NCBI GenBank assembly: GCA_963784195.1 | Contig: CAWARA010000031.1 | Location: 186,001-250,000 of the forward strand | Reading direction: 5' to 3' | Length of the DNA stretch: 64,000 bases | Origin: CAVQAH01 sp963784195 | Lineage (GTDB): Bacteria; Acidobacteriota; Vicinamibacteria; Vicinamibacterales; 2-12-FULL-66-21 | Shown: piece by piece, positions 8,149-16,596 of the stretch | Position numbering within the stretch: the first letter of the stretch is position 1 | Layout of the letters: the number at the start of each line of letters is the position of its first letter | Translations under genes and position numbers: made by a program | The notes under the pieces: model-generated | Database searches by the model: none | Told to the model about the DNA's origin: nothing | What the model saw: only the letters and a program-made list of their open reading frames with translations

Positions 8149-9552
8149 CTACAGCCCGTAGCGCTGGAGTCTCCGGTACAGCGCGCTGCGGCTCAGACCA
8201 AGCGCCTTCGCCGCCTGGCTGACGTTGCCATCGAAGCGCGTCATCGCCTTCTTGATCAGGAAGCACTCGACGTCTTCCAGGCTCATGTCCTCGAGCCGGC
8301 CGCCGCCTTCCTTGGTGGTCCGCAAACCGAGATCCAGGGGCTTGATGAGCGGACCAGGCGCCATCAGCACCGCCCGCTCGATCGCGTGGTCCAGTTCGCG
8401 CACGTTCCCGGGCCACGGGTGCTCGAGCAGCATCTGCATTGCTCCACTCTCGAAGCCGGTGAGGCGCTTTCGGTAGCGTTGCGCATGCTGGCGCAGGAAG
8501 TGCTGGCCGAGGATGGGCACGTCCTCGCGCCGATCGCGCAGCGCGGGAAGCCGGATTTCGATCGTGTTCAGCCGGAAGAGCAGATCCTGACGGAAGCGGC
8601 CGCTTGCCACTTCTTCGCTGAGGTTCGCGTTGGTGGCCGAAATGATGCGGACGTCCACGCGCCGGGTGCGCGACGATCCAAGCCGTTCGAACTCGCCCGT
8701 TTCGATGACGCGTAGCAGCTTCGCTTGCTGGCTGAGCGGTACGTTTGCGATCTCGTCCAGAAACAACGTGCCCTGATCGGCGAGCTCGAAACGGCCGACG
8801 CGGTCGGTCTTTGCGTCCGTAAAGGCTCCGCGTACGTGACCGAAGAGCTCGCTCTCGAACACGCCCTCCGAAACCCCTCCGGAGTTGACGATGACCATCG
8901 GGCGCGAAGCCCGGCTGGACACGGCGTGCAGGGCACGGGCGACGACACCCTTGCCGGTTCCGTTCTCGCCGAGCACGAGGACGTTGGCATCCGACGGGCC
9001 GACGCGCGCCACGACCTGCAGCACGTTCTGCATGGACGGCGACTCCGCAATCAGGTTCGGCACGCCCTCGCCGCGCAGCAGGGAGTTCTCGGCCTCGAGC
9101 CGCTGGCCTTTGCGAAGGGCCTGGCTCAGCTCGATCTGCGTGCGGATGATCGCCAGAAGCCGCGCATTGTCCCAGGGTTTCTGGATGAAGTCCCGCGCGC
9201 CCCGCCGCATGGCTTCCACAGCCACTTCGACGCTGCCCCAGGCGGTCATCACGACGACCGGCAGCGTGGGGTCGATGCTCTGTATCCGCGAGAGGAGGTT
9301 GAGCCCTTCCTCGCCGGAGGTCGTGTCCCGCGCGTAGTTCAAGTCGATCAGCGCGACATCGAACTCACGCGCTTCAATCGCGGCAAGGACACCGGCAGGG
9401 GAGGAGGCCGTCTCGAGCTGGAACCCTTCGGCCTTCAGCAGCAGCCGGAGCGCTTCGAGTACGTCTGACTGGTCGTCGGCAATCAGCACGCGCGGCTCGC
9501 TCGCGCGGACCGGGTGGCGAACTGATTCCTTGAGGTGGTCTGTGATGAGCAT
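8149..9552 (-). CDS. NtrC-family sigma-54-dependent response regulator
   Basis: 467 residues with receiver, AAA+ and DNA-binding domains in order. The receiver has IADDQSD and the phospho-acceptor in VALIDLNYARD, plus the conserved Lys in DFIQKPW. The ATPase has Walker A GENGTGKGVV, Walker B GTLFLDEIA, arginine fingers in FRQDLLFRLNTIEI and HPWPGNVRELDHAIERAVL. The sigma-54 contact loop reads GAFTDAK rather than GAFTGA. The Fis-type helix-turn-helix is at the C-terminus (NVSQAAKALGLSRSALYRRL). Its position between the large permease and the NtrY-like kinase suggests it controls the efflux genes upstream; a -24/-12-like site lies before the first of them. Confidence 0.93.
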   Translation of the reverse strand: MLITDHLKESVRHPVRASEPRVLIADDQSDVLEALRLLLKAEGFQLETASSPAGVLAAIEAREFDVALIDLNYARDTTSGEEGLNLLSRIQSIDPTLPVVVMTAWGSVEVAVEAMRRGARDFIQKPWDNARLLAIIRTQIELSQALRKGQRLEAENSLLRGEGVPNLIAESPSMQNVLQVVARVGPSDANVLVLGENGTGKGVVARALHAVSSRASRPMVIVNSGGVSEGVFESELFGHVRGAFTDAKTDRVGRFELADQGTLFLDEIANVPLSQQAKLLRVIETGEFERLGSSRTRRVDVRIISATNANLSEEVASGRFRQDLLFRLNTIEIRLPALRDRREDVPILGQHFLRQHAQRYRKRLTGFESGAMQMLLEHPWPGNVRELDHAIERAVLMAPGPLIKPLDLGLRTTKEGGGRLEDMSLEDVECFLIKKAMTRFDGNVSQAAKALGLSRSALYRRLQRYGL

Positions 9553-9555
9553 AAG

Positions 9556-9666
9556 CAGTTGAGGGTCAGTCCTCAGTCAGCAGTCGTTTCGTCGACAGTC
9601 AGTCGTCAGTCCGATTTCCGATCCCCGATTGTGCCGATTGCCCATCGCCCATTCCCGATTCCCGAT
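9556..9666. repeat. Mixed heptamer repeats (CAGTCGT and CCGATT types)
   Basis: Two degenerate period-7 arrays follow each other. The first is built on CAGTCNT units (9565-9611), the second on CCGATTC, GCCCATC and CCCGATT units (9612-9666). They fill the gap between the response regulator start and the permease stop. A promoter for the two-component pair could also lie here, but I do not see a clear one. Confidence 0.75.
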
Positions 9667-12120
9667 TCACTCCCCTTTCAGCGCGATGAGCGGATCGATG
9701 CGCGTGGCACGCCGCGCCGGGATGTAGTTGGCGATCAGGGCGACGGCGACGAGGAGGATCGCGGTCGTCGCGAACGTCATCGGGTCGCGTGCGTTCACGT
9801 TTGGCAGCAGGTTCGCCGGAACCTTGGGTGCCAGCGCGGCCGCGGCAATCAGGCCGATCGCGACACCAATCGCGACCACGATGATCCCCCGGCCGAGCAC
9901 GAGCCCGAGGACGCTGCTCCTCCGCGCGCCCAGCGCCATCCGCACACCGATCTCGCGTGTGCGCTGGGTTACAGCGTAGCTGGCAACGCCGTACAGGCCA
10001 ATCGACGCCAACAGGAGCGCGAGGATGCCGAAGGCGCCCAGCATGATCACGTTGATGCGCAAGGGCGCCAGCGACTGCGAAACCTGTTCCTCGAGCGTCC
10101 GGACGTTGAACACCGACAGCGTCGGATCGATCTCGCGAACCTCGCGGCGAACCGCGGGCGCAAGACCCGCAGCATTTCCCTCGGCGCGCACGTGGAGTAC
10201 AGCGGTCGGGGCGTAGTTCTGCTTGATCGGCTGATAGATGAACGGGATGGGGTCTTCGGCAACGCCGTTGTACTTGCTGTTCTTCGCGATGCCGATGACG
10301 GTCGTGAACTCCTGGTCGCCAAAGAATTTGAAGCGCTTGCCGATGGCATCCTCTCCGGGCCAGAACTGGTTCGCCATCGTCTCGTTGATGACGACGACGC
10401 CGGGGGCGCCGACTGCATCGGCGCGCGTGAAATCGCGCCCGCGCGCCAGCGGAATGCCGAGGGTGGCAAAGTAGTCGGCCCCGATCGAGTTCACCTGCAC
10501 CAGAATCCGATCGCGCGTCGTCGTGTCCAGGCCCTCGGGAAACACGCTGCGCAGCAGGCCACCTGCGAGTGGCGCGTTCTGTGCGACGGTCGCGGCCTTG
10601 ACCCCGGGTAGTCCCTTCAGCCGTTCGGCGGCCTGCTCGTAGAAGAGCTGTCCGCGCTCAGGGGTGTAGCCTTCACGTCCCAGATTCACGTTCATGACCA
10701 GGACCCCGCGCGTTTCGAACCCGGCGTCCATGCCTTGGGCCACGCGGAGGCTTCGCAGGAACAGGCCTGCCGCGACGAGCGCCAGCATCGACAACGCCAC
10801 CTGCGCGATCACCAATGCCTGACGGATCGAGAACAGGCCGGCAAATCCTCGCCGGCCCGTGCCCGCGGGCACGCTCTCGTTCTTCAGCACGGGAACGACG
10901 TCTGGTTTCGATGCCTGAATGGCCGGCGCGAGACCAAAGAGAATGCCTGTCGCCACGGTCAGCGCGGCGGTAAAGAAGAGAACACGACCGTCGATGGTGA
11001 CTTCGTCCCCGACGGGAATGGGCAGCGGCAGATCGGACGCGACGAGCGCGTCAAGCAGCCAGTAGGCGAGTGCCACGCCGAGGATGCCGCCGAAGGCGGA
11101 CAGCACGACGCTTTCGGTCAGCAATTGCCGCACCAGGCGCATCCGCTCGGCTCCCAATGCAAGCCGCACCGCAATCTCGCGGCGCCGCCTGGACGCCCGT
11201 GCCAGCAACAGGTTCGCGACATTCGCGCAGGCGATCAACAAGACGAATCCGACGACCGTCATCAACACGGCGGAGAGCTGCACGACGAACGCCCCGCCCG
11301 CCCCGCCTTGTGGATTCAGCCGGGCATCGAGCAGCGACACTGCGCCGGCGCTCCGGCCCTTGTTGTCGGTTGGATACGCCTGCTCGAGCTGTGCGAACAC
11401 GGTGCGCAGGTTCGCCGAAGCCTGCTCGATGCCGATTTCCGGCTTGAGCCGTCCGAACGCGAAGAGGAACAGCCCGCGCCGCTGCTCATACCAGTCGAAG
11501 TTCGGCTGCACGACGTTGTGCATCGACATCGGGACCCATGCGGATGGGCCACCGCCGAGCAGCGTCCCGGTGAAGGTTCTCGACGCCACGCCAATGACGG
11601 TAAATGGCGTGCGATTGAGCGTCAGGGTCTTCCCGATGATGTTCGGATCGCTTCCGAGGCTACGCTCCCAGAACCCATGGCTGACGACGGCAACGGGAGT
11701 GGCCGAGACGTCCTCTTCCGGCAGGAACGCGCGTCCCAGTGTCGGCTGTGCGCCCAGAACGGAGAAGTAGTTGCCTGAGACGACCTGCAATGGGATTTGC
11801 TCCGACTCGGTTCCCGTGCTCCAGTTCACTTGAGCAAACGTAAAACCGGCCACCTCGGTAAACACCTCGTTTTGCGCGCGGAGATCCTTCCAGTTCAGGT
11901 GCGACAGCGGGAGGTTGCCCGGGTTGCGCTGGTCGGTCAGAAAGATCGAGGCGAGCCGCTCCGGTTCCGTCACCGGAATCGGGCGGAGCAGCAGCACGTT
12001 GATCAGACTGAAAATGGCTGAGTTGGCCCCGATGCCGAGCGCGAGCGAGATGATCGCGACGGTGGTGAAGGCCGGGCTCTTCGCCAGGATGCGGAGAGCG
12101 TACCGAAGGTCGTGAATCAT
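9667..12120 (-). CDS. MacB/FtsX-type ABC permease, large acidobacterial (ADOP-like) form
   Basis: 817 residues from the ATG at 12120, where the family-typical start MIHDLRYALRILAKSPAFTT begins. A longer frame to 12204 is unsupported. It has the first membrane helix TVAIISLALGIGANSAIFSL, a periplasmic MacB core domain, three further FtsX helices (VLMTVVGFVLLIACANVANL), and then a second complete MacB_PCD/FtsX module ending in IDPLIALKG. Two FtsX units in one chain are characteristic of the duplicated permeases of Acidobacteria. With the ATPase and adaptor upstream it should form a tripartite MacAB-like system that uses ATP to drive transport from the periplasm. The substrate is unknown. Confidence 0.92.
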   Translation of the reverse strand: MIHDLRYALRILAKSPAFTTVAIISLALGIGANSAIFSLINVLLLRPIPVTEPERLASIFLTDQRNPGNLPLSHLNWKDLRAQNEVFTEVAGFTFAQVNWSTGTESEQIPLQVVSGNYFSVLGAQPTLGRAFLPEEDVSATPVAVVSHGFWERSLGSDPNIIGKTLTLNRTPFTVIGVASRTFTGTLLGGGPSAWVPMSMHNVVQPNFDWYEQRRGLFLFAFGRLKPEIGIEQASANLRTVFAQLEQAYPTDNKGRSAGAVSLLDARLNPQGGAGGAFVVQLSAVLMTVVGFVLLIACANVANLLLARASRRRREIAVRLALGAERMRLVRQLLTESVVLSAFGGILGVALAYWLLDALVASDLPLPIPVGDEVTIDGRVLFFTAALTVATGILFGLAPAIQASKPDVVPVLKNESVPAGTGRRGFAGLFSIRQALVIAQVALSMLALVAAGLFLRSLRVAQGMDAGFETRGVLVMNVNLGREGYTPERGQLFYEQAAERLKGLPGVKAATVAQNAPLAGGLLRSVFPEGLDTTTRDRILVQVNSIGADYFATLGIPLARGRDFTRADAVGAPGVVVINETMANQFWPGEDAIGKRFKFFGDQEFTTVIGIAKNSKYNGVAEDPIPFIYQPIKQNYAPTAVLHVRAEGNAAGLAPAVRREVREIDPTLSVFNVRTLEEQVSQSLAPLRINVIMLGAFGILALLLASIGLYGVASYAVTQRTREIGVRMALGARRSSVLGLVLGRGIIVVAIGVAIGLIAAAALAPKVPANLLPNVNARDPMTFATTAILLVAVALIANYIPARRATRIDPLIALKGE

Positions 12121-12225
12121 GAACTTGCCGATCGCTTGGTTGCCGGCGGCCGGAAGTGGCGGCCGCGTCTCCAGTTGGAAACGCGGCCCATCAGCAGCCA
12201 CCAATCAGCGACCAGGCAGTTGACT

Positions 12226-12975
12226 CTAGTGCTCGATGTGGAAACCGCTCTCTTCGAGCTCTTTCTCTCCGCGCCCCTGCTTGCTGCCGTCTTCTTCGAC
12301 GACGCGTCCGTCGAACAGGTGGACGGAACGGTCTGCGTGCCGCGCGTAGCGCGGATCGTGCGTGACCATGCAGATCGTTGCGCCTTCGCGGTGAAGCTCG
12401 CGGAGCAGCTCCATCACCGCCTCGCCGTTCTTCGAGTCGAGGTTACCGGTCGGCTCGTCCGCCAGCAGGATCGACGGCGCTCCGGCCACGGCGCGGGCGA
12501 CGGCGACACGCTGCTGCTGACCGCCCGACAACTGGCTGGGCAAGTGCTTCGCGCGGTGCGCCATGCCGACCTTTTCGAGCGCCGCCATCACGCGCTCCTT
12601 GCGCTCGGCCGACTTCATCCCGCGATACGTGAGCGGCAGCTCGACGTTCTCGTACACGTTCAGATCGCCGATCAGGTTGAAGCTCTGGAAGATGAACCCG
12701 ATCTCGCGGTTGCGAACACGCGCGCGCTCGGACAACGGCAGGTCCGCGACGGATTTTCCGTTCAGGGTGTATTTGCCTTCCGTCGGTGAGTCGAGGAGCC
12801 CGAGAATCGACAACAGCGTCGACTTGCCGCAGCCGGACGGCCCGGCGATGGCAATGTACTCGCCGCTCTTGATCTCGAGGTGGATACCCGCGAGAGCGTG
12901 CGTTTCGACTTCGTCGGTGAAGAAGACCTTCGTGACGCCGTCGAGGTGAATCAGCGGTTGCGCGGCAGTGTTCAT
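12226..12975 (-). CDS. MacB/LolD-type ABC transporter ATPase
   Basis: 249 residues. Walker A AGPSGCGKSTLL, Q-loop IFQSFNLI, signature LSGGQQQRVAVARAV, Walker B ILLADEPTGNLD and H-loop MVTHDPRYA are all present. The ADEPTGNLD form is typical of the LolD/FtsE/MacB class that pairs with FtsX-type permeases. It hydrolyses ATP in the cytoplasm to power the permease downstream. It lies 35 bp after the adaptor gene and about 105 bp before the permease, all on one strand. A C-terminal tail of about 20 charged residues extends beyond the usual domain. Confidence 0.95.
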   Translation of the reverse strand: MNTAAQPLIHLDGVTKVFFTDEVETHALAGIHLEIKSGEYIAIAGPSGCGKSTLLSILGLLDSPTEGKYTLNGKSVADLPLSERARVRNREIGFIFQSFNLIGDLNVYENVELPLTYRGMKSAERKERVMAALEKVGMAHRAKHLPSQLSGGQQQRVAVARAVAGAPSILLADEPTGNLDSKNGEAVMELLRELHREGATICMVTHDPRYARHADRSVHLFDGRVVEEDGSKQGRGEKELEESGFHIEH

Positions 12976-13010
12976 CGTGGCTCCTTTGTAGCCTTGCGGT
13001 CTCTGACGTT

Positions 13011-14270
13011 CTAGCCCTGAATCCGAATACGATCGAATTGGTCGTAGGACGACATGTCGGACAGAATGACCTGATCCCCGGGCTGCAGCCCTTCCTTGAT
13101 CTCAATCGTGTTGACCGAGCTGCGTCCAAGCTTGATCGTCGTGCGGACTGCTTCGCCGTTCGGCTGAAGCTTGAAGAGGCTGATCGTGCTCTCTTCCTGC
13201 CCGAATGCCGGTCGCCCCACGTGAATGATGTTCGTCAGCTGCTCCAGGCGGATCGTGCCGTCCACGCTCAGGTCGGGCCGCGCGCCTGGCGGCAGCTGGC
13301 CTTCGAGGATGATGTCGACACCCACGGTGCCGTTCGTCGCCGCCGGGTCGATCCGCGCGACGCGGCCCTGGACGACGCCGTTGCGGGTATCCACTTCCGC
13401 CACCTGGCCGATCGTGATGTCCTTGGTCTGGGTCTCGGCGATGCGCAATTCGGCCTTGAGGTTGGTGGGGTTGGCGACGCGGCACAGGTTCGTTCCCGGG
13501 CTGACCTGAGCGCCGACTTCGACCGGCACGACCTGCAGCACGCCTTCCATGCGTGCCTTGACCTTCAGATCCTCGAGCTGGTTCACACGCAGCTCGTAGG
13601 CGGCCTTGCGCTGGTCGACTTCTGCCGCCTGCGGCGCCAGCTGCGATTGCGTGGTCGCGCGAGTAATCTCGATGCGCTTCTGCTCGATGCTGAGACGGTT
13701 CTTGAGCTCGTCGGCCGCCGCGCGCGAGCGCTTCAACTGCAGCTCCGAGACGAGACCGTCCTTGAACAGCTGCTCGTCGGCCTGCAGCGTCAGGGTCGCG
13801 TTCTTGTATTGCGCCTCGACGTTCGCCACGCCGGACTCCTGATTGAGCAGGTCGCTTTCGAGCTCCGCCTTGCGATTGGCGAAGTTGGCTTGCGCCGATG
13901 CCCACGCGAGCTTCGCTTCCATGACCGACTGCAGCAGGTCGGGGTTGCTCAGCTCGAGGATGACGGTGTCAGGCTTGACGATGGCACCGGGTCTCAGCAC
14001 GATGCGCTCGACGCGGCCCTGCGTCGTCGCCGCAATCCATCGGATGTCCTCCGGGATCAGCGTGCCCGATCCGCGGACCTGACGGGTCATGTCCCCCCGC
14101 TTGACGGTGTCGATCCAGACAGTCGCGCGGTCAACGCCGGGCGCCGCAGGCTTGAGCCGCGAGACGCCGACCGTGATGAGAACAATGACGAGCAGACCCA
14201 CCGCCGCGTAAACGGCGCGACGAATCTTCTTCTGACGCTTGACGCTTGCCGGACGTGCGATATCAACCAT
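13011..14270 (-). CDS. HlyD/MacA-type periplasmic adaptor subunit
   Basis: 419 residues. One N-terminal membrane anchor (AVYAAVGLLVIVLITVGVS) is followed by a barrel-sandwich/lipoyl half (GSGTLIPEDIRWIAATTQG, VERIVLRPGAIVKPDTVI), a long coiled-coil hairpin (about residues 115-220), the second lipoyl half (RMEGVLQVVPVEVGAQVSPG) and beta-barrel domains. It links the inner-membrane MacB-type transporter to an outer-membrane channel. No TolC-like gene is present in the window. It is the first gene of the minus-strand efflux and two-component run and has about 380 bp of upstream DNA shared with the divergent marR gene. Confidence 0.92.
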   Translation of the reverse strand: MVDIARPASVKRQKKIRRAVYAAVGLLVIVLITVGVSRLKPAAPGVDRATVWIDTVKRGDMTRQVRGSGTLIPEDIRWIAATTQGRVERIVLRPGAIVKPDTVILELSNPDLLQSVMEAKLAWASAQANFANRKAELESDLLNQESGVANVEAQYKNATLTLQADEQLFKDGLVSELQLKRSRAAADELKNRLSIEQKRIEITRATTQSQLAPQAAEVDQRKAAYELRVNQLEDLKVKARMEGVLQVVPVEVGAQVSPGTNLCRVANPTNLKAELRIAETQTKDITIGQVAEVDTRNGVVQGRVARIDPAATNGTVGVDIILEGQLPPGARPDLSVDGTIRLEQLTNIIHVGRPAFGQEESTISLFKLQPNGEAVRTTIKLGRSSVNTIEIKEGLQPGDQVILSDMSSYDQFDRIRIQG

Positions 14271-14328
14271 TGCGTGCCTCTGTCCTGAGAACCGGGGCAG
14301 AGCGAGACCCCGGCGTCAGTCCAGATAA

Positions 14329-14344
14329 GCCAAACCGTGTGCCA
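14329..14344 (-). promoter_or_regulatory. Candidate sigma-54 (-24/-12) promoter for the efflux operon
   Basis: On the minus strand the sequence TGGCACACGGTTTGGC lies about 60 bp before the adaptor start. It matches the -24 block TGGCAC exactly and has TTGG where the -12 consensus has TTGC. Finding it upstream of an operon that encodes its own sigma-54 activator is suggestive, but the -12 mismatch keeps this tentative. Confidence 0.35.
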
Positions 14345-14600
14345 CCACAGTAATGGGCGTAAACCCTTCAAATTCCGAATACTTCGCGTTGGACCGTGGC
14401 CAACCAGCCCCCTGTGGCTGACCGCTTGCGGAATGGCGCCGTCCCGTATTCGGACACCCCTCGAACCGGGCTTTCAAGACCGGCTTGCCCGCCGGAGCTT
14501 AGCGAAGGCGGGGCGCGTCAACGGCTGGGACGAGGTGCCACCCAGCTTGACGGACAATTGGACGAAAGTGTTTGCCGACTGGTTTAGAACAATTTGAACG

Positions 14601-14632
14601 AATTAATTTTGTTTTGACAAATAAAATTAATT
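14601..14632. promoter_or_regulatory. AT-rich inverted repeat upstream of marR (probable operator)
   Basis: AATTAATTTT (14601-14610) and AAAATTAATT (14623-14632) form a perfect 10-bp inverted repeat with a 12-bp spacer that contains TTGACA (14614-14619), a consensus -35 hexamer. The site stands out as AT-rich in a GC-rich region and ends 17 bp before the regulator's GTG. An autoregulatory MarR operator overlapping the promoter is the simplest reading. Confidence 0.6.
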
Positions 14633-14649
14633 TACAGTAACCTCCGCCC

Positions 14650-15144
14650 GTGCGCGACGTTCAAACGGCTGCCCGGGACCTGATGGCGCTCTATCCGCGC
14701 ATCTATTTCGCCTGTCACACCCGGCACGTTCGCGACCCGCAAACCCAGCGACTGCTCAGCCGTCATCAGGCGAGCATCCTCGACCACCTCGACGAGATCG
14801 AGCCAACCACGCTGAACGACCTGGCGCGCCACATGGGCGTGACGGCAGGAACCATGTCACTGTCCATCGATCGCCTGGAACGCAAGGGATACGTCATGCG
14901 GATGCGCGACGCCGTCGATCGCCGCCGCGTTCACCTGCGGTTGACCACCGCCGGGGTCCGCGTGCGGCAGGCGAGCTCGGTGCTCGATCCGGCGCGCGTC
15001 GAAGCGCTCGTGGCACGCCTCGGCGATGAAGAACGAGACGCCGCCATCTCCGGCCTGGCACTGCTGGCGCGGGCCGCCGAGCAGCAGATAGAACCGTCGT
15101 CGCGTCGAAGGCCGCCGCCAGACGAGGAGGCGGCCGGGGCATGA
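14650..15144 (+). CDS. MarR-family transcriptional regulator
   Basis: 164 residues from a GTG start. A winged helix-turn-helix is seen in SRHQASILDHLDEIEPTTLN, DLARHMGVTAGTMSLSIDRL and the wing ERKGYVMRMRDAVDRRRVHL, followed by the dimerisation helix with LTTAGVRV. MarR dimers repress genes by binding palindromes and release on ligand binding. It is divergent from the efflux operon and has an AT-rich palindrome directly upstream, so it could control itself, the SRPBCC gene 28 bp downstream, or the efflux genes. The start has little visible ribosome-binding sequence. Confidence 0.88.
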   Translation: MRDVQTAARDLMALYPRIYFACHTRHVRDPQTQRLLSRHQASILDHLDEIEPTTLNDLARHMGVTAGTMSLSIDRLERKGYVMRMRDAVDRRRVHLRLTTAGVRVRQASSVLDPARVEALVARLGDEERDAAISGLALLARAAEQQIEPSSRRRPPPDEEAAGA

Positions 15145-15172
15145 GCATGCACGGCTGTGAAGGAGCACGGAC

Positions 15173-15682
15173 ATGAAATGGATCCTGATTGGCGGCGTGG
15201 TTCTCGTCGCGATCGCCGTCGTGGTCGTCGTGATTGGACTGCTGTTGCCCCAGTCACACGTAGCCACGCGCCGCGCGTCGATTCCGTCATCCTGCGAAGC
15301 GGTGTTCGCGGCGATCACCGACGTCGAGCAGTTCTCGACCTGGCGCCACGATGTGAAACGGGTGGAGCGCCTCCCCGATCGTGAGGGCCGGGCGGTTTGG
15401 ATCGAAGAAGGTAGTTCGGGGCGGATGACGCTGGCCGTGGAGCATGTGGATCGGCCGACGTTGCTTGTAACACGTATCGCCGACCCGGACCTGCCATTCG
15501 GCGGCACGTGGACCTACAATCTGCAGCCCGGCCCGGAGAGCTGCGAAGTGACCATCACCGAGAAGGGGGAGATCTACAATCCGCTCTTCCGCTTCATGGC
15601 CCGTTTCGTTTTCGGCTACGAAGCTACGATGGCCAGTTACCTCGAGGCGCTCGGTTCGAAATTTGGCCCGCCTTCGCCGTAG
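15173..15682 (+). CDS. Membrane-anchored SRPBCC-family protein
   Basis: 169 residues. An N-terminal membrane helix (WILIGGVVLVAIAVVVVVIG) is followed by a polyketide-cyclase/START-like domain: ATRRASIPSSCEAVFAAITD, VEQFSTWRHDVKRVERLPD and GGTWTYNLQPGPESCEVTIT. These folds bind small hydrophobic ligands; no specific function is known for this type. It follows marR by 28 bp and is probably co-transcribed with it. The stop codon lies inside the first copy of a GC-rich repeat (GCCTTCGCC), so the last residues (GPPSP) may be repeat-derived. Confidence 0.82.
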   Translation: MKWILIGGVVLVAIAVVVVVIGLLLPQSHVATRRASIPSSCEAVFAAITDVEQFSTWRHDVKRVERLPDREGRAVWIEEGSSGRMTLAVEHVDRPTLLVTRIADPDLPFGGTWTYNLQPGPESCEVTITEKGEIYNPLFRFMARFVFGYEATMASYLEALGSKFGPPSP

Positions 15683-15715
15683 GCTTCGGCCCGCCTTCGC
15701 CTAGGCTTCGGCGAG
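15667..15715. repeat. Direct and inverted GC-rich repeat (CCCGCCTTCGCC...AGGCTTCGG)
   Basis: The unit CCCGCCTTCGCC(G)TAGGCTTCGG occurs twice in tandem, and CGCCTTCGCC can pair with GGCTTCGGCG, giving a hairpin just after the SRPBCC gene. Related sequence recurs at 28978-29090. It may act as a terminator-like REP element. Confidence 0.65.
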
Positions 15716-15727
15716 GCAGGCTGTGAC

Positions 15728-15780
15728 ATGTCGCACGTAGCACGTAGCACGTGGCACGTAGCACGTCGCACGTAGGACGT
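15728..15780. repeat. Heptamer array GCACGTA
   Basis: About seven units of GCACGTA or close variants (GCACGTG, GCACGTC) with exact 7-bp spacing. Each unit contains the self-complementary ACGT. It ends 3 bp before the start codon of the next gene. Confidence 0.9.
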
Positions 15781-15783
15781 TAT

Positions 15784-16467
15784 ATGGGATACGACGCACG
15801 ATGCACGCTGCGATTCGAGGGCAGAACGGTCACGGGCACCGCCTGGCTCGAACACAAGGATCTCGTCTTTCGCGGACCTGAGCGGCTTGCGATTTCTCTC
15901 GCCACGATCACCTCTGCGAAGGCGGCTGGTGACGTCCTCAAGGTGCGATTCGGCCAGAAGCATGCCGAGTTCGAAATCGGCAAAGACGCGGAGAAATGGG
16001 CGAATCGGATCACGAATCCACCCTCGAGGCTCGACAAACTCGGGATCAAGCCCGGACTCGACATCGCGCTACTCAACGTAGACGATGACGGGTTCGGCGA
16101 TGAGCTGCGCGAGCGCGGCGCGCTCGTGAAGAAGCCCGGCCCTGCCGCCGCGTCGAGGCTCCGCGAGATGGACATCATCTTCTTCGGCGCGACGCATACG
16201 TCGGCGCTTGGTCATCTTGCGGCGCTACGAGGCGCCATCAAGCCCGCGGGGGCGATCTGGGTGATCCGGCCCAAAGGTCAGAAGTCGATCACCGAATCCG
16301 ACACGATGGCTGCGGGAAAGCGAGCCGGCCTCGTGGACGTGAAGGTCGTCAGCTTCTCCGATTCGCACACCGCAGAAAAATTCGTAATCCCCGTCGCAAA
16401 CCGGCCCGCCGCCGCTGCCCCCAAAAGGCCGGCAGCAAGCGCCGGTAGGACGAGTCGTCGGAAGTAG
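15784..16467 (+). CDS. DUF3052-like protein
   Basis: 227 residues from the ATG at 15784; an earlier in-frame start would only translate the heptamer array. The first part (residues 1-75) is a small beta-rich domain (CTLRFEGRTVTGTAWLEHKD). The second (about 80-200) has LDKLGIKPGLDIALLNVDD, MDIIFFGATHTSALGHLAAL, and AIWVIRPKGQKSITESDTMA, which resemble DUF3052 proteins of unknown function. The C-terminus is a basic, Ala/Pro-rich tail ending TSRRK. With the heptamer array 3 bp upstream, no normal ribosome-binding site is visible. Confidence 0.7.
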   Translation: MGYDARCTLRFEGRTVTGTAWLEHKDLVFRGPERLAISLATITSAKAAGDVLKVRFGQKHAEFEIGKDAEKWANRITNPPSRLDKLGIKPGLDIALLNVDDDGFGDELRERGALVKKPGPAAASRLREMDIIFFGATHTSALGHLAALRGAIKPAGAIWVIRPKGQKSITESDTMAAGKRAGLVDVKVVSFSDSHTAEKFVIPVANRPAAAAPKRPAASAGRTSRRK

Positions 16468-16596
16468 CGTTCAAATTGCCAACAACGCCGCTCTGCTGTG
16501 CACTGGATCCAGCCACAGCCGGCACCCGTTCAGTCGGATCAAATCGCGAGAAGGCCGGGCTTCCATTCCGGCATGGGGCGTGCGAGGGCCGCCAAT

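Noticed and set aside
14337..14597. Short plus-strand frame in the efflux/marR intergenic region
   Set aside because: Poor ribosome-binding site and no similarity; the region is better explained as regulatory DNA.
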